Positions 20,650 through 32,341 are shown, counted from the first letter of the stretch. The stretch is 64,000 nucleotides of DNA from Hawksworthiomyces lignivorus (GCA_002917075.1 NTMA01000031.1:124001-188000), one strand, 5' to 3'. Program-made: numbers and translations. Notes: generated by a model from the letters alone, not told the origin.

Positions 20650-21634
20650 ATGGCTATATCCTCAGATGCAGCGCAGGCCGCCGAGCCTGCGACCAAGACG
20701 GAATCAGCAGCCCCTCCAGCAGCTCCAGAGGCGGCGAATGCGACAAACGAGACGGCAGAGGCGCCCAAAGATGTCCCCAAGGCCGATGGCGACGACGAGA
20801 TCAACCCGCCCGACTTTGACGGCGCTGTCCGCACCAACAACGAGCTGCCGTCCCAAGACACGCTGCGGCGCATCGCTGATCTTCCGGTGCTCGACCGCGA
20901 GGGCAAGTCGCAGCCCTTTAAGAGCCTCTACGAGCAGCCCGGCAACACGCTTATAATCTTTGTCCGGCACTTCTTTTGCGGGGTGCGTGAACTGGCGACT
21001 GCTGCCACGGCCCCCTCCTNNNNNNNNNNNNNNNNNNNNCCCCCCCTCCCCCAGGAGAAATATCTTAGATGCCAGAGTGCCATTGTCTAACTTGTTGTCT
21101 TATGCTTCCTGCCCACAGAACTGCCAAGAGTACCTCCGCGAGCTCTCGCTCGCGATCCCGTCGTCTACGCTGTCGGCCGCCGCAGCGCCCACGCGCATCG
21201 TTGTCATCGGCTGCGGCGAGCCGCCCCTCATCGACATGTATGCCGAGGCGACGGCCTGCGCCTATCCGATCTATGCGGACCCGACGCGCCGCCTGTACGA
21301 CGAGCTGGGAATGGTGCAGACGCTGGCGCTGGGATCGCACAAGCCCGACTACATGAAGGGCAAGTCGATGTGGGCGTCGGCGTTCCGGTCCATCGCGCAG
21401 GGCCTGCGGCAGATCCCCAAGGGGCTGGCGCTCAAGGGCGGCAACCAGCGCCAGGTCGGCGGCGAGTTCCTCTTCGTGCAGGCGGCCGAGGGCGGCGACG
21501 CCAAGGCGACGTGGTGCCACCGCATGAAGACGACGCGCGACCACGCCGAGGCGGACGAGCTGCGGGACGTGCTCAGCCTACCAAAGGCGGACGACAAGGG
21601 CGCCGAGGCAAACGGCCAAGGAGCGGCGGCTTGA
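20650..21634 (+). CDS. AhpC/TSA-type peroxiredoxin-like protein
   Basis: Exons 20650-20982 and 21119-21634 give 282 residues. An Ala/Glu/Pro-rich N-terminus (about 65 residues) precedes a thioredoxin-like fold: LPVLDREGKSQPFKSLYEQ, then NTLIIFVRHFFCG|NCQEYLREL across the intron. Later come IVVIGCGEPPLIDMYAE, YPIYADPTRRLYDELGM and GGEFLFVQ. This is the AhpC/TSA_2 group (related to PRXL2/AAED1), which has FxRxxxCxxC in place of the classical peroxiredoxin active site. The intron (20983-21118, GTGCGT..CAG, CTAAC branch) splits the CGNC motif and contains a 20-base N gap. An antioxidant function is likely but the true substrate is unknown. ATG 20650 is the first in-frame ATG. Confidence 0.82.
21020..21039. 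other. Assembly gap of 20 Ns
   Basis: Twenty Ns flanked by C-rich sequence (CCCCCTCCT before, CCCCCCCTCCCCC after) lie inside the intron of the AhpC/TSA-like gene. The true length is unknown; the coding frame is unaffected. Confidence 0.95.
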
Positions 21635-22798
21635 ACCCGGCCTAGCCGCGTTTGTTTTGCTGTTTTTGCATTGTTGTTTTTGTCGGAGCGTTGCCAGAGG
21701 GTCCGAACCTAGACCGTTTTTTTTTTCCTTCGCCATTGATATCCCCCATCAGCTAAACTTAAGATACTTGTAAGATATCTATCACTCTATGAAGTTAGGC
21801 TCTTTTTAAACAGCGTCTAAGAATGCCATTTTGTCCAATTTAAGCTGTTCACATCCGCATTGCAGTTCATTTGCTGTCTCAATGTACACGCTATAGTCTC
21901 AGCAATACGGCAAAAGCTGCAGTTGCAATAACCAGAACCAGGAACAATGTTGTAGACATATGGGAGGTCTTTCCCACTAACCCAATGGCAGCATGCTATG
22001 CTTTCCAAGTATGAGGCAAACTATGGAGGCCGAGTACAGACATCATCTTCACCACGGGTACCCACAGTCTTGCTTGTAGCTGACTAGGTCGAATTGCTGT
22101 AATCCCAAAGTGACCTGCATTTCCTTCAGAAAGATGACACTCTTGCAAGGCGCTACCCACTTCATAATAATCTTGGGACTGAAGGCCAAGTCGTGCTTAG
22201 GGCCTATAAAGCAGTCGAGTAGTCCAAACCTTGCAGGGCAGCAGGGCAAATGCATCAGTAAACCATGCCCATCCAGCTTTTGTATCCATCAATTTACTTC
22301 AACCATGAGCTCTTTTTTCTGTGCCAACCAATCATGTCCCGTTCACTTCAAGCATCTTTAGAGGTCAGCTTCTGCTCGAGGTACGCTACTTTGCTCCCTG
22401 TCAATCTGGCAAGTCTAATGCTCTGCGTGGGGCAGCTATCAGGCGAAGAGGTGCCCCGCGTCAGAAGCGTTCAATTAAACTGTTGGACGCGTCTCGCCCT
22501 CCACCAAAACGCGAAAAACCAAAAGCGTGTCGCATGTCTTTTTGCTGGTTCCTATTTTCCTACACAGCTTGTGCCTTGACCACCCTTTTCATCTCACCTG
22601 GTACTTCTCTCATATACAATTGTTCTCTCTCCCTCTCTCTCTCTCTTGATTTCTCTATTTCCTCATCCCAACGAACTTCACGAACACAATTTTGGCAGCC
22701 TTTTCCTCTCGAATCTGTATTCCAGTTGCTACGACAAAACCCCTCTATTTCACCTCTACACCAAATTTTCCCTCACCTCCCTTTCACAATCCGCGACC
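21635..22798. promoter_or_regulatory. PCNA upstream region
   Basis: This is 1.16 kb between the AhpC/TSA-like gene and PCNA. An ACGCGT element (MluI cell-cycle box) lies at 22487-22492, 307 bp before the PCNA ATG. A (TC)-rich leader at 22622-22650 precedes the start. No coding region is recognised. Confidence 0.5.
22487..22492 (+). promoter_or_regulatory. MCB-like box (ACGCGT) upstream of PCNA
   Basis: The hexamer begins the 11-base string ACGCGTCTCGC, also found at 28528 upstream of dUTPase. MCB elements bind MBF and drive G1/S transcription in fungi; use here is inference. Confidence 0.45.
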
Positions 22799-23758
22799 AT
22801 GTTGGAAGCACGGCTGGAGCAGGCATCCCTCCTGAAGAAGGTGCGTGACCTGTCTGTCTGGCAAGGCCAGATTCTATTCCTCTCGCCCAGCTTTCTGATT
22901 CTGATTTCTGGTGGCTAACTTGCTGGGCCTTTGCCCCTCTTCGCTGCTCAGGTGGTGGACGCCATCAAGGATCTCGTGCAGGACTGCAACTTTGACTGCA
23001 ACGACTCGGGGGTGGCGCTGCAGGCCATGGACAACAGCCACGTGGCTCTGGTGTCGATGCTGCTCAAGGCGGACGCGTTCTCGCCGTACCGGTGCGACCG
23101 CAACGTGGCGCTGGGTGTGAACCTGACGTCGCTGACCAAGGTGCTGCGGGCGGCGCAGAACGAGGACATCCTGACGCTCAAGGCGGAGGACTCGCCGGAC
23201 TCGCTCAACCTGGTGTTTGAGAGCGCGGAGAACGACCGCATCAGCGAGTACGACCTCAAGCTCATGGACATTGACCAGGAGCACCTGGGCATCCCCGAGA
23301 CCGAGTACGCGGCGACCATCTCGATGCCGAGCGCCGAGTTCCGGCGCATCTCGACCGACCTGATGGCCATGTCCGAGTCTGTGACCATTGAGGCCACAAA
23401 GGACGGCATCAAGTTCAGCAGCAACGGCGACATTGGCAGCGGCAGCGTCACGCTGCGCAGCCACTCCAACGTCGAGAAGCCGACCGAGAACATCGACATT
23501 GAGCTGAGCGACCCCGTGTCGCTGACCTTCTCGCTCAAGTACCTCGTCAACTTCTGCAAGGCCGCCAGCCTGTCCAACCAGGTCAAGATCTGCCTGTCCA
23601 ACGAGGTGCCGCTGCTGGTGGAGTACGCCCTGTCGGGCAGCAGCTATCTGCGGTTCTACCTGGCACCAAAGGTACGTCTCTCTCTCTCTCTCTCTCTCTT
23701 TCTCTCCGGTCATTTTTTATCTTTATTAATCATCTTCCAGATCGGTGACGACGAGTAA
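22799..23758 (+). CDS. Proliferating cell nuclear antigen (sliding clamp)
   Basis: Exons 22799-22840, 22952-23671 and 23741-23758 give 259 residues, the normal PCNA size. PCNA is the homotrimeric ring that tethers DNA polymerases and repair factors. The sequence starts [14 protein letters not shown] and has [33 protein letters not shown], the [19 protein letters not shown] block, the interdomain loop [16 protein letters not shown], and the C-terminal [21 protein letters not shown]. The introns have GTGCGT..CAG and GTACGT..CAG borders. The second carries a (TC)n tract. The last exon is only 18 nt. Replication-linked regulation is suggested by the upstream MCB-like box. Confidence 0.97.
23677..23706 (+). 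repeat. (TC)n microsatellite in PCNA intron 2
   Basis: An imperfect run of about 13 TC units directly after the 5' splice site; a possible length polymorphism. Confidence 0.9.
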
Positions 23759-25722
23759 ACGGACTTCACGGGGAATCTTGATGAGCATGGCAAGAGGGTT
23801 ACGACCTATGTCTCTTGATCTACTTGTTGCTGGAAAGAGGTAGCGGTGCCATCTCACGACCGCAGAAGAGAAATCATGCAATGGTGGTCTACGAGTCTTA
23901 ATGAAAAGGGGGAAATAAAGTCTTCTCTTACAGAAGCAGGCAAAGAAACGGGGAGAAAGAACAAGCTTATGCGGAGATAAGTATGAATGATTTCAAATCG
24001 AGGGTTGATATAAATGGCAGGCAATACAACTTTTTTTTTGTTCTTGGTTCATCTACAGTTTTATCGGGTGATAGAAGACGTTGTCGTTCATTTATTCACC
24101 GAACACTTGTTTACTTGCTCCAGGTGGCCTGAGAGCTGCAGACAACCGATGCAACTACCCAATGCGGAAAGCAATGGATCACTGCATCCTACTTGAAATG
24201 CAGCAGAAATGGGCCTTCCCCCACGTTCGTTCTGCCTCCTACGTGCGCCATTTTCCAAGGCCTCCGCTGCCCCTGACACCAGTTTTGCGGTCTGTTATAC
24301 GGTTACGAGCTCTGTATCACGGTCAAGCATGGAAGACTCAGAAGCACCCAGAGCATGTTCCGCAATCTATTGGGCAGGGCAAGATCCGGAAGGCAAGGGG
24401 GTTTCTGCTTTCGTCAACAGCATTATTTCTGCAAGGCTGTTCTGCAAGTTAGATCTTCACCATTTACCGCTATTTCCACGAGGGTTGCAAGGGGGATCTC
24501 ATGTCGCTGGATTTTAGAGTAGTATGTAATTTGCAAAGCCGCTCTCCCGCTGTCCAGCACTTTGGACGAGGCGCCTTGCGCGGGGTAGTATATTACATAG
24601 GATACAGAAAAAAGTTTTTTTTTCGGCCGGCCGCCCATCGGGAGAGCAGGCGAGGGGCAGATGGAGTTACCAACTGCAGCAAAGCTCGCGTTAGAAACAA
24701 AGACGTTGGTTTCTTTTGGTTGGCCAGGCCACCACTAGGCCAGTCAACATCGAACGTTGCTCTGACGTGCATGTGGAAGAAGGCCGAAGCAAGTAAATAA
24801 CAGGACCGGAATACAGGAAGAGACGGAGGAAGGAAGACGCAGAAGACGCAGAAACAACAAAATGAAGGGCCGCGAATAAGTCGCCAGTTCTTTGCAAGGC
24901 ACTCAGCGCTATGCCGCATCTAAATTCTGCTGCTGCTGCGCGCAGTTTAAAAGAATGCAGGATTCCGCTGCGACTCGGGATTTGGGACTTTTTCCTTTCT
25001 GGGAGATTTTTATTTTTATTTTTAATGCGAACTTGTCCTGCTCCTTTTCCTCTTTTTCGGCCTAGCAGAACCTGCAGTGACGCTGTAGATAACGGCGGAA
25101 ACTAAGCGAAAGTATTAGTCTATCTGCCAACAAAGATCTGGTGAAAGATTTCTTTTTGTTCTATTTTCCCCGTCCCTTTCCACACTCTCTTCGTCCCTTT
25201 CTAATATGCCTTGCCTACCTGAGTATAGTTGTCTCTCTCTTCTTCTGTGACATTAACTACATAGACTGTTCTGCCGCGCGCTCTTATTGTCGTGTGACTC
25301 CAGAGTTTTGCACCTTCCTCCTCGACAAATTTATCTGCTCCGATAGCGACGCCGTGCCGACAATAGCCCGCTCTTTCCTAGAATTTCTTCGGCTTTGTCA
25401 AGTCGCGCCCTTTTGCAATACTTCCGTCCGCTTGACAATCCTTTCCCTTCTACAGTCCTCCTCCTCCTCTTGCTGTCGACATCTCCCCTTTGGCTCTGCA
25501 ACAATTCAGTGTACTTTATTCTCTGCCTCGCCTGGAGCTCTCTGGTCTACGACGAGTACTTTCCCCGCACCTCCGTCCCTTACACCCCCCCTTGTATACC
25601 TCCTCCGTGGACCGGCTCGTAGAATAGAGTTACACGAACACCTTCGGGCACCCACGAAACGACGTGGCTTGCATTTTCTCCTCTTCTCTGCTTCAACCTC
25701 CGTCACCCCGGAATAACACACG
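23759..25722. other. Intergenic: PCNA 3' flank and pyridoxal kinase leader
   Basis: Nearly 2 kb without a recognisable gene. From about 25140 to 25720 the plus strand is strongly pyrimidine-rich (CTCCTCCTCCTCTTGC and similar), as expected for the leader of the following gene. Short ORFs in this stretch reflect that composition. Confidence 0.4.
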
Positions 25723-27159
25723 ATGACTGCCGACCCACCGGTTCCTGAAACGCGGGTATTGGCCATTGCCAGCCATGTATGATGACTCACCTCCATTTTT
25801 GCATGAGCAGAGAGACTAACAGTTTGGTCAGGTCGTATCTGGGTAAGATTCCTGTCGGCGCCAAGATAGAAATGAAGATAAATGTAGAAGTGCATGACCG
25901 TATCCTTTAACAAGCTAACCGCCGGACCTGCTCAGACATGTCGGCAACAAGATTGCCGTCTTTGCGATGCAGTCACTCGGATGTGACGTGGCCGCCTTAA
26001 ACACAGTTCAGTTCAGTCGGTCTCCCCTCTTACCCTGAGCTTACCGTTCCACCCTGCTGTCGACTTGCAAATTTGCCTGCCATGCATGACTGACAAGCCA
26101 TGTACCCTTTTTTCTTTGTTTTTTTTTTCTTTCCCAATAGGCAATCATACAGGATACAGGCAATGGCGGGGGACACGCACATCCGCCGACGAGATATGGG
26201 ACTTGTACGAGGGCCTAAAACAGTCGTACCTGGACAACTTTGACATGATGCTGTCAGGTTACTTGCCGGGAGCAGCATCAGTCGAGGTCGTGGGAAAGAT
26301 CGGCAAAGAGCTGCAGAGCAGAGCAGCCGCCGTCCCCGGAAGCTTCTTTTGGGTGCTGGATCCGGTGATGGGTGACAATGGCAAGCTTTACGTCGCAGAT
26401 GACGTCGTGCCAGCCTACAAGAAGCTGCTGCACCATGCAGACCTGATTCTGCCCAATCAGTTCGAAGCCGAGTATGTGTCGCATCTTCACCCCAAGCAAA
26501 TGCTCGCCATTCGCTGTATTTTTCGCTGCGTGCCGCAAAAGTTGCTGATGATCCCCAGGCTCCTCTCCGGCGTCAAGATCGACAGCATGGCCTCGCTCGA
26601 GATCGCCGTCCAGAAGCTGCACGAGCAGTTCAAGGTGCCCCACGTCGTGATCACGTCCGTGTCGCTCGAGCACCCGGACCACCCGGTGTCGTCGCTGTCC
26701 GTGGTCGGCTCGTCCATGACATCCACAGGCCGCGCGCGCATGTTCAAGATCGTCTTTCCGAGCATCGACTGCTACTTTAGCGGCACCGGCGACATGTTCG
26801 GCGCGCTCATGGTCGTGCGCATGCGCGAGGCCGTGGCCCAGAGCCCTGGCGCCGCCGACCTTCTCCGGCGTCACGCCTGGCTCAGCGACGACGACGTGCA
26901 CGCCGTCGACCTGCCGCTGGCCGCCGCCGCCGAGAAGGTCCTGGCCAGCATGCACGAGGTGCTCACCAAGACGTGCCAGGGTATGGACATTGAGATGCGG
27001 CGCGCCCGAGAGACGCTGGACCGCAAGGGCATCGTCTCCGAGGCGGAGCGCGCCAAGGCCCTGCACCTGCTCAAGTCGCGCGCCGCCGAGCTGCGGCTGC
27101 CCCGCAACGTCCACTCGCTCCGGTACCCTGAAGTCACGTTTCGGGCGGTGAAGATGTGA
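25723..27159 (+). CDS. Pyridoxal kinase (Bud16/PDXK family)
   Basis: Exons 25723-25776, 25832-25842, 25936-26015, 26141-26471 and 26559-27159 give 358 residues. The enzyme phosphorylates pyridoxal, pyridoxine and pyridoxamine with ATP in the vitamin B6 salvage pathway. Ribokinase-fold markers are VLAIASHVVSGHVGNK, LGCDVAALNTVQFSNHTGY, DMMLSGYLPG, WVLDPVMGDNGKLYV, LILPNQFEAELLSGVKI and the ATP-binding/catalytic FSGTGDMFGAL, with the GTGD Asp as base. Exon 2 is only 11 nt (GTCGTATCTGG) but is needed for the HVVSG motif. The fourth intron (26472-26558, GTATGT..CAG) is 87 nt and stop-free. The start is the first ATG after the pyrimidine-rich leader. Confidence 0.93.
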
Positions 27160-27660
27160 TGAGACGAGGCGAGCGGAGCGAGCAGAGACTAAGGAAGAGG
27201 AAAGCAGCGCTACAACTGGGTAACGGAGTAATACGATACAGACGAAAAGAATTGGGAGTATACTACTGGCTGCATATCGGCTACATCATATAGATTTGAC
27301 TTTTTATCTTTTATTCAAAATAGAGGCTTGTGTGATTATTCCTCTGTTAATGGCCTGCCATGGACACTGCGGAAGACTGCTATGCAATATTAAACAAATC
27401 TATCCGTTCAATTCATCAACATCTATCGTAACATTAGCTACATAGTCGCGTTCTAAATTAGACCATTCCTTGGATGCCCAGCGTCTTTCCGAGTGTCCTG
27501 TACCTCCTTCCCAGAATACCGTTTCCCTATTGCTCTACCAAATCAATCGTCCCTTAGAGAGCCTCCCATTGAGGGTGAGCGCCTTGAAGGATTTATAAAC
27601 TCCAAAATAGCACCAAAAAATATTCACCTCGAATCCCCGTTACACTTGCAGCTGCTTTAT
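27160..27660. other. Convergent 3' intergenic region
   Basis: The shared 3' flank of the pyridoxal kinase and dUTPase genes; AT-rich, nothing recognised. Confidence 0.4.
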
Positions 27661-28347
27661 CTAGGCAGAAGGAGCAGGCGCGGCCGCAGAAGCGGCGGCG
27701 GTGGGGGCGCCGAAGCCGCCGGTGCTGCCGAAGCCGCCGGCGCCGCGGGCGCTGGTCTCGAGGGCGGTGACCTCGACGACGGCGGGGGGGACGATGCGCT
27801 CGAGGACGAGCTGGGCGACGCGGTCGCCCTGGGCAATGGCAAAGTCGGCGTCGGCGTGGTTGAAGAGCAGGACGCGCACGTGGCCGCGGTAGTCGGCGTC
27901 GATGACGCCGGCGCCCGTGTCGATAAAGTGCTTGGCGGCGAGGCCCGACCGCGGCGCCACGCGGCCGTACGTGCCGGGAGGCACCGCCACCGCCAGATCC
28001 GTGTCCACCAGCACCTTGCCGTGCGCCGGCACGCTGGTCGCCCGCGCCGCGTACAGGTCGTAGCCCGCAGCCAGCGCGCTGCCCCGCGTCGGCAGCGCCG
28101 CGTCCGCCGACAGCCGCTGCACCAGGAGCGGCGGGATGTCGCTGGGCGCCGCCGCCGCCGCCGGCGGAGCGGGGAGCACGGCAGCATCAATGGCTGCCGG
28201 CGCCGGTGCGGGCGCGGGCACTTCGTCTTGGGCCATGGCGGCGGAGGTCTTGACGCGCTTGGCGGGCGGCGAGGTGGGCGGCGAGGCAACGATGGGGACG
28301 ATGGGCGACGATGGAGCAGCAGCAGCAGTTGCGGCGTCGGTAGTCAT
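27661..28347 (-). CDS. dUTP diphosphatase (dUTPase)
   Basis: A single exon of 228 residues. The enzyme hydrolyses dUTP to dUMP, keeping uracil out of DNA and feeding thymidylate synthesis; it is a homotrimer. All five motifs are present in order: AGYDLYAA (1), PRSGLA (2), the [14 protein letters not shown] block (3), [10 protein letters not shown] (4) and [10 protein letters not shown] (5, the arm that closes the neighbouring active site). The first 80 residues are an Ala/Pro-rich extension containing PPAKRVKTS, similar to a monopartite nuclear localisation signal. The core is about 140 residues, as usual. The C-terminus carries an extra Ala-rich tail after motif 5. Two MCB-like boxes lie 181 and 199 bp upstream. 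Confidence 0.95.
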   Translation of the reverse strand: MTTDAATAAAAPSSPIVPIVASPPTSPPAKRVKTSAAMAQDEVPAPAPAPAAIDAAVLPAPPAAAAAPSDIPPLLVQRLSADAALPTRGSALAAGYDLYAARATSVPAHGKVLVDTDLAVAVPPGTYGRVAPRSGLAAKHFIDTGAGVIDADYRGHVRVLLFNHADADFAIAQGDRVAQLVLERIVPPAVVEVTALETSARGAGGFGSTGGFGAPTAAASAAAPAPSA

Positions 28348-28527
28348 TCTTCAGAAAGAATTAGGAGTACAGGGTGAGGAGCAGAGAGAAAGCAGAATTT
28401 TTGGGGGGTCTTTGGGAATTTTAAAAAAACAGCGTCTACTAAATAAAATTGCTGACAGGTAGCTTTTGTAAGTGAAAGGCTGGCAAAAGAGTAGAGAATT
28501 CCTTATTTGTTCACATCTGAGGCCCAA

Positions 28528-28551
28528 ACGCGTCTCGCTGGAAAGACGCGT
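28528..28551 (-). promoter_or_regulatory. Two MCB-like boxes (ACGCGT) upstream of dUTPase
   Basis: ACGCGT occurs at 28528-28533 and 28546-28551, 18 bp apart, about 180-200 bp before the dUTPase start codon. The first is part of ACGCGTCTCGC, identical to the PCNA upstream element. Paired MCBs are typical of fungal G1/S promoters; function here is inferred. Confidence 0.5.
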
Positions 28552-30628
28552 AGAGTGGATTTTTGGAGCGACTGAGTGGGGCAGCCACTGATAGCATTGT
28601 CCAATGATGAGAAAATCAGAGAGAAGAGAGAGGGAAGCCTTTGAGAGCAGGGAACCAACCCCGTCTCCGCTATTACTTGACGCCCAGCCAGGATTCGTAG
28701 AACAGTCTGCATGGAGGATGGAGTATTGTGATTGTCGATACATATTTCTATCATCTCGAGAAGTCGAGGTTTATTCTAAATATATTCCTGCAGTTGAAAT
28801 AAGAAAACCTGTGCTTTCCGTTTGATAATTCTATTAACTATTAAACACTAGCTGGCTAAGTCAATTAGCATAGCTAGGTATTATTAACTGTGCCTCGATC
28901 CAATAACACACATCATGGCGATATCTTCAAACAAACCTCACTGTATTACTGTACTCTGTAGTTTAATACGACACGGACTCATCATCGACAGCCAGTCATT
29001 ACTTATCGTTATCCCACGGCCAAGAGTCACATTGGCAGCGTGGTCCTTATTCCAGCCTAGCGTGTCCTTTACCCCATATTCTTCTTCTTACACACCGTGT
29101 GCCCCACAGCTTGCCCATTCCTGAGTGCGAAACGGTTCAAAGAACCGCCTCCAACTGCGTCATCCATCATAAGACCTTGTTTCGCTTTGTGCCGTACACT
29201 TTCGGGGACTTCTAACATCATTTAACGGGTACTTATTGTAGAAGGCAATGGACACAGGGACGGAAAGACGGAAATACATGTTTCGCTTTGAAATGGCTTC
29301 TATAGACTAGGTAGGTACTCGTATGTGTAAGCCCCCAAGCTAGCACTCTCTTTCTCTCGTTTCGGTCGAAACTTGTCCGTCTGAATTAAATCAGTACCAC
29401 GCATCTTCAGCTCGGCTTTGCCCAATACCTTGAGAGCTTGAGACGCTCGTGTGCCTTCATCTAGACCTACAGTCGCTCCTAGTCCAACGCCAATCCGAGT
29501 GTTCCATAGTACGTATACGTGAGGGGAAATGCACCGGACTGCAACCTTTCTGTGCATCAGGTAGAATGCACCGTATCTAAGGACAAATCGATGAACAAGG
29601 CCAGCAACTAAATGACCACCGATGAAAACGTACGACTTCTGAAGTATCGTTTGCGGGGTAAGCTGAAAGACGCAAAGCTCCAAAACAGAGCCTGGGCATT
29701 CTTGATCACTCTCGAGAAGAAGCACAGCGCAATCCGCTACAAGATATTTGACCAAGTACTTCCTTCCGATTCTTTGTCCAGCCTGTTCTTCCATTGTCTG
29801 ATGAATTTTGATTTGAAGACGGATAATGAACCCATGTTAGCGAGCTTTTCTCATTTGGCGTCAGATATCAGAAGTTTCGCAAGAGCAAGAAAGGGAGGTG
29901 TGCAGAGAGCAAAAAGAAAATCTAGCCTAACTCAGGAGCCAGTATATGGTTGGGGTGACCGCCACCTGCTTGGGATGTACATGTCGACCAGGGATTAAAT
30001 ACAAGACAGCCATGAAAGTCGCACTTGGGTAGCCTCTCTGGCCACCCTCCACAATCATTTGGGCTTAAACCCCCATCCCCAATTGGCTCGTGATGTCAAT
30101 GGGTTCGACTGATCGACGAACTGAGAAGAAGGCAAATAAGATAGAATGTCGTCTTTGATAGTGTCGCCCCCCTTCCTTCTTCAATTGTCCCTCCGCCTTA
30201 TTTCTCGTCCTCCCTTTGCTTACCTTCTACATATTTGTTTGGCTTGTAACTGATAAGAGAAGACTAAAAGATGAAGTAATGTGTGTATTGATCCAGAAGG
30301 GTGGGATCATGCTAGCTAGCTCCTCACTTGTACTGCCTCTTGTAACCTCACAAGTATCTCAATTTCTGTATTACAAGCTCTTCTAGCCAAAGTCTGTTCG
30401 ATTGATCTTTCAGGGGGTAGTGTATTTCCCTCTGCCAACTTGCTGGTCTTATTATAAATAAGGAGTCTCTCACCCTCTGCTGGCTTTTTTATTTCTTCAT
30501 TTCTTATTCTCTCCTATCTCTATTTTCGGTCATCCAAACTTAGTACAAGGATTTCCAAAAGAATCTGCAACTCCAGAACTCTTTTAACATAGATTTCGAA
30601 GAATTACTTTCATCAAACGAACAAAATC
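28552..30628. other. Intergenic region with unassigned ORFs
   Basis: Two overlapping ORFs, 29300-29794 (minus, 164 codons) and 29612-29998 (plus, 128 codons), have no family features that I recognise and lack leader or splice context. I treat them as unsupported. The stretch 28800-28930 is AT-rich with TTAACTATTAA-like sequence. From 30480 the sequence is pyrimidine-rich, the leader of the small gene at 30629. Confidence 0.35.
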
Positions 30629-31036
30629 ATGGACTCCTCCGGAAACAGTGCCGCCCGCACAGAGCGTGCCAACTCGAACACCTCTACCACCTCTAGCAGC
30701 TCTACCGGCTCTACGACAGGCCGGCGGGTACGTTTTTTTAGTGATTATTTTACATCGTGAAGACAAAACGTGACAGTGCTGACCCAAGTGGTCACTAGCC
30801 GTCAACCGGCCTCTTCGCGTCTCTCGAGCAGCAGAAGAGATCCAACGACCCCCAGCAGCTGGCTCGCCGTCAGAGTTTGCAGGACCAGAGGCCGACACCG
30901 GGCATGATCGGCCGGTGGTGGAACAAGTACAGCTATCTTTCCCATCTAGAGAGAGCTTTGACAGTTGGCAGGTTTGGCAAGAAAGCTAACATATTCTCTT
31001 TTTAGCTACGTATACGGCACGAGCCCTCCCAAATAA
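30629..31036 (+). CDS. Small conserved fungal protein, possibly conidiation-type (con-8-like)
   Basis: Exons 30629-30727, 30799-30926 and 31006-31036 give 85 residues. Both introns have good borders (GTACGT..TAG; GTACAG..TAG). The N-terminal third is Ser/Thr-rich. The middle reads STGLFASLEQQKRSNDP then ARRQSLQDQRPTPGMIG, and the end is WWNNYVYGTSPPK. The pattern of a Ser/Thr head, an LxxQKR...ARRxSxxDQ core and a GxxWNN tail resembles small ascomycete proteins often annotated as conidiation-specific. I am confident of the gene, much less of that name. No signal peptide or membrane segment; probably disordered. Confidence 0.7.
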
Positions 31037-32341
31037 GCGCAAAGATGGTAAAACAAAACAAAACAAAAAAGGCAAAGAGAGAGGAATCGTCCAGGGCGTT
31101 GGTTGGGATGATGTCGGATTGACATTGTATTGTGGTGAAAACATCACCAGAGACACAACACGGCAGATTTAAGATAAAGTACCTGGAATTTACTTTCGTT
31201 GCGGTGAAAAATTAAACCCTTTGCGTACTTTGGCTATTTTACATCCGTCACTTTTGTTTATTCGCTACGTTATCTGGCAATGTCTGAGCAAATATGCTTA
31301 CCATGCAGTCAGTATTGGGGGGAGAAGGGATTGATTACAATAAATCTATCCAACCTTGAAATTGCCAGCTTCCAAAAGTTTGATCCATAAGTCGTACCGG
31401 ATATTGTAAATACATGAATCAGGAATACTGCGAAGTAGCAATATAAGAGCAAAATAAGTTGCTTGCGCCAAACAGCCGTAAAGAAGGGTATCGTGGTCAT
31501 CAAGAGGCATGGAATCGTTCAAGAATACAAGGTGAGAAACAAGCAAGGCTGGAGGTTGGCAGAGACCAGTGTCAACATGGGAAACAGAAAGAGGGCGGCT
31601 GTGCATGAAATGGTGAGTCTAGAGCGGCTCACTGCGCTTCACAGCGAGCTCGGTGCCTCAGGTAGTCAGTGTATCAAAAAGAAGGGAGGACGCAGCTGAG
31701 GGAATGCTACGCAGGCAACAAGTCCTCTAGGGCGCTCCACTCCTCACGCAGCTGATGAGGAGCAAGAGAGCAGTAGAATGTAAGTGCAAGCAAGGACGTG
31801 GATGGTGCAATCAGTGTCTTAATGAAGTTGGATTTGGATATTCCCTCTGAGACCATCTCTCCTCCGGTGTATAAAATCATTCGAAACAACATGAATGGTA
31901 AAGACAAAGCCAAACCGTCCCCCTCAAAAACTAGTTAACGAAACTCCAGAATACTAATAAAAGGACGTAGTAGTTAAAAGGACGTAATAATAGAAAGTGA
32001 GAGGACAATAGAAAGACATTTTTTTAGGAGCCACTGAGGTGGAATGAAAGGAAAGGTAGTATGTTGCCGCCGCGCATGGCTAACAACAAGCTGGCTGACC
32101 GAGACGGCCCAAAATAAGGGATATCTGACGAAAAAGGGACAGCAATGTAAACAAGGTGAGAGAGCGTTGCTCTCTTGCCCAAAAAATAGCATCGCGATAC
32201 AAGACGCGTCTTGGATAAGTCGCTGGCATCAGAATTACAGCAAGCTGAACGACAAATAGTCGTTTTACGTTCTGTGCTTCTCGCTCTCTAAATTTGGTGT
32301 AAAAAGAATTGCTTGTTAGTCACGGTGAATGGCTGCATAAT
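31037..32341. other. Convergent intergenic region
   Basis: 1.3 kb between the small gene and the KH-domain gene, which face each other. It must include both 3' UTRs. ORFs up to 86 codons have no support. Confidence 0.4.

Noticed and set aside
29300..29998. Overlapping 164- and 128-codon ORFs on opposite strands
   Set aside because: No recognisable domain, no leader or splice context, and both cannot easily be real.
32161..32220. AGACGCGTCT near the 3' end of the KH gene as an MCB
   Set aside because: It lies in a convergent 3' region with no promoter nearby; single ACGCGT sites are expected by chance.
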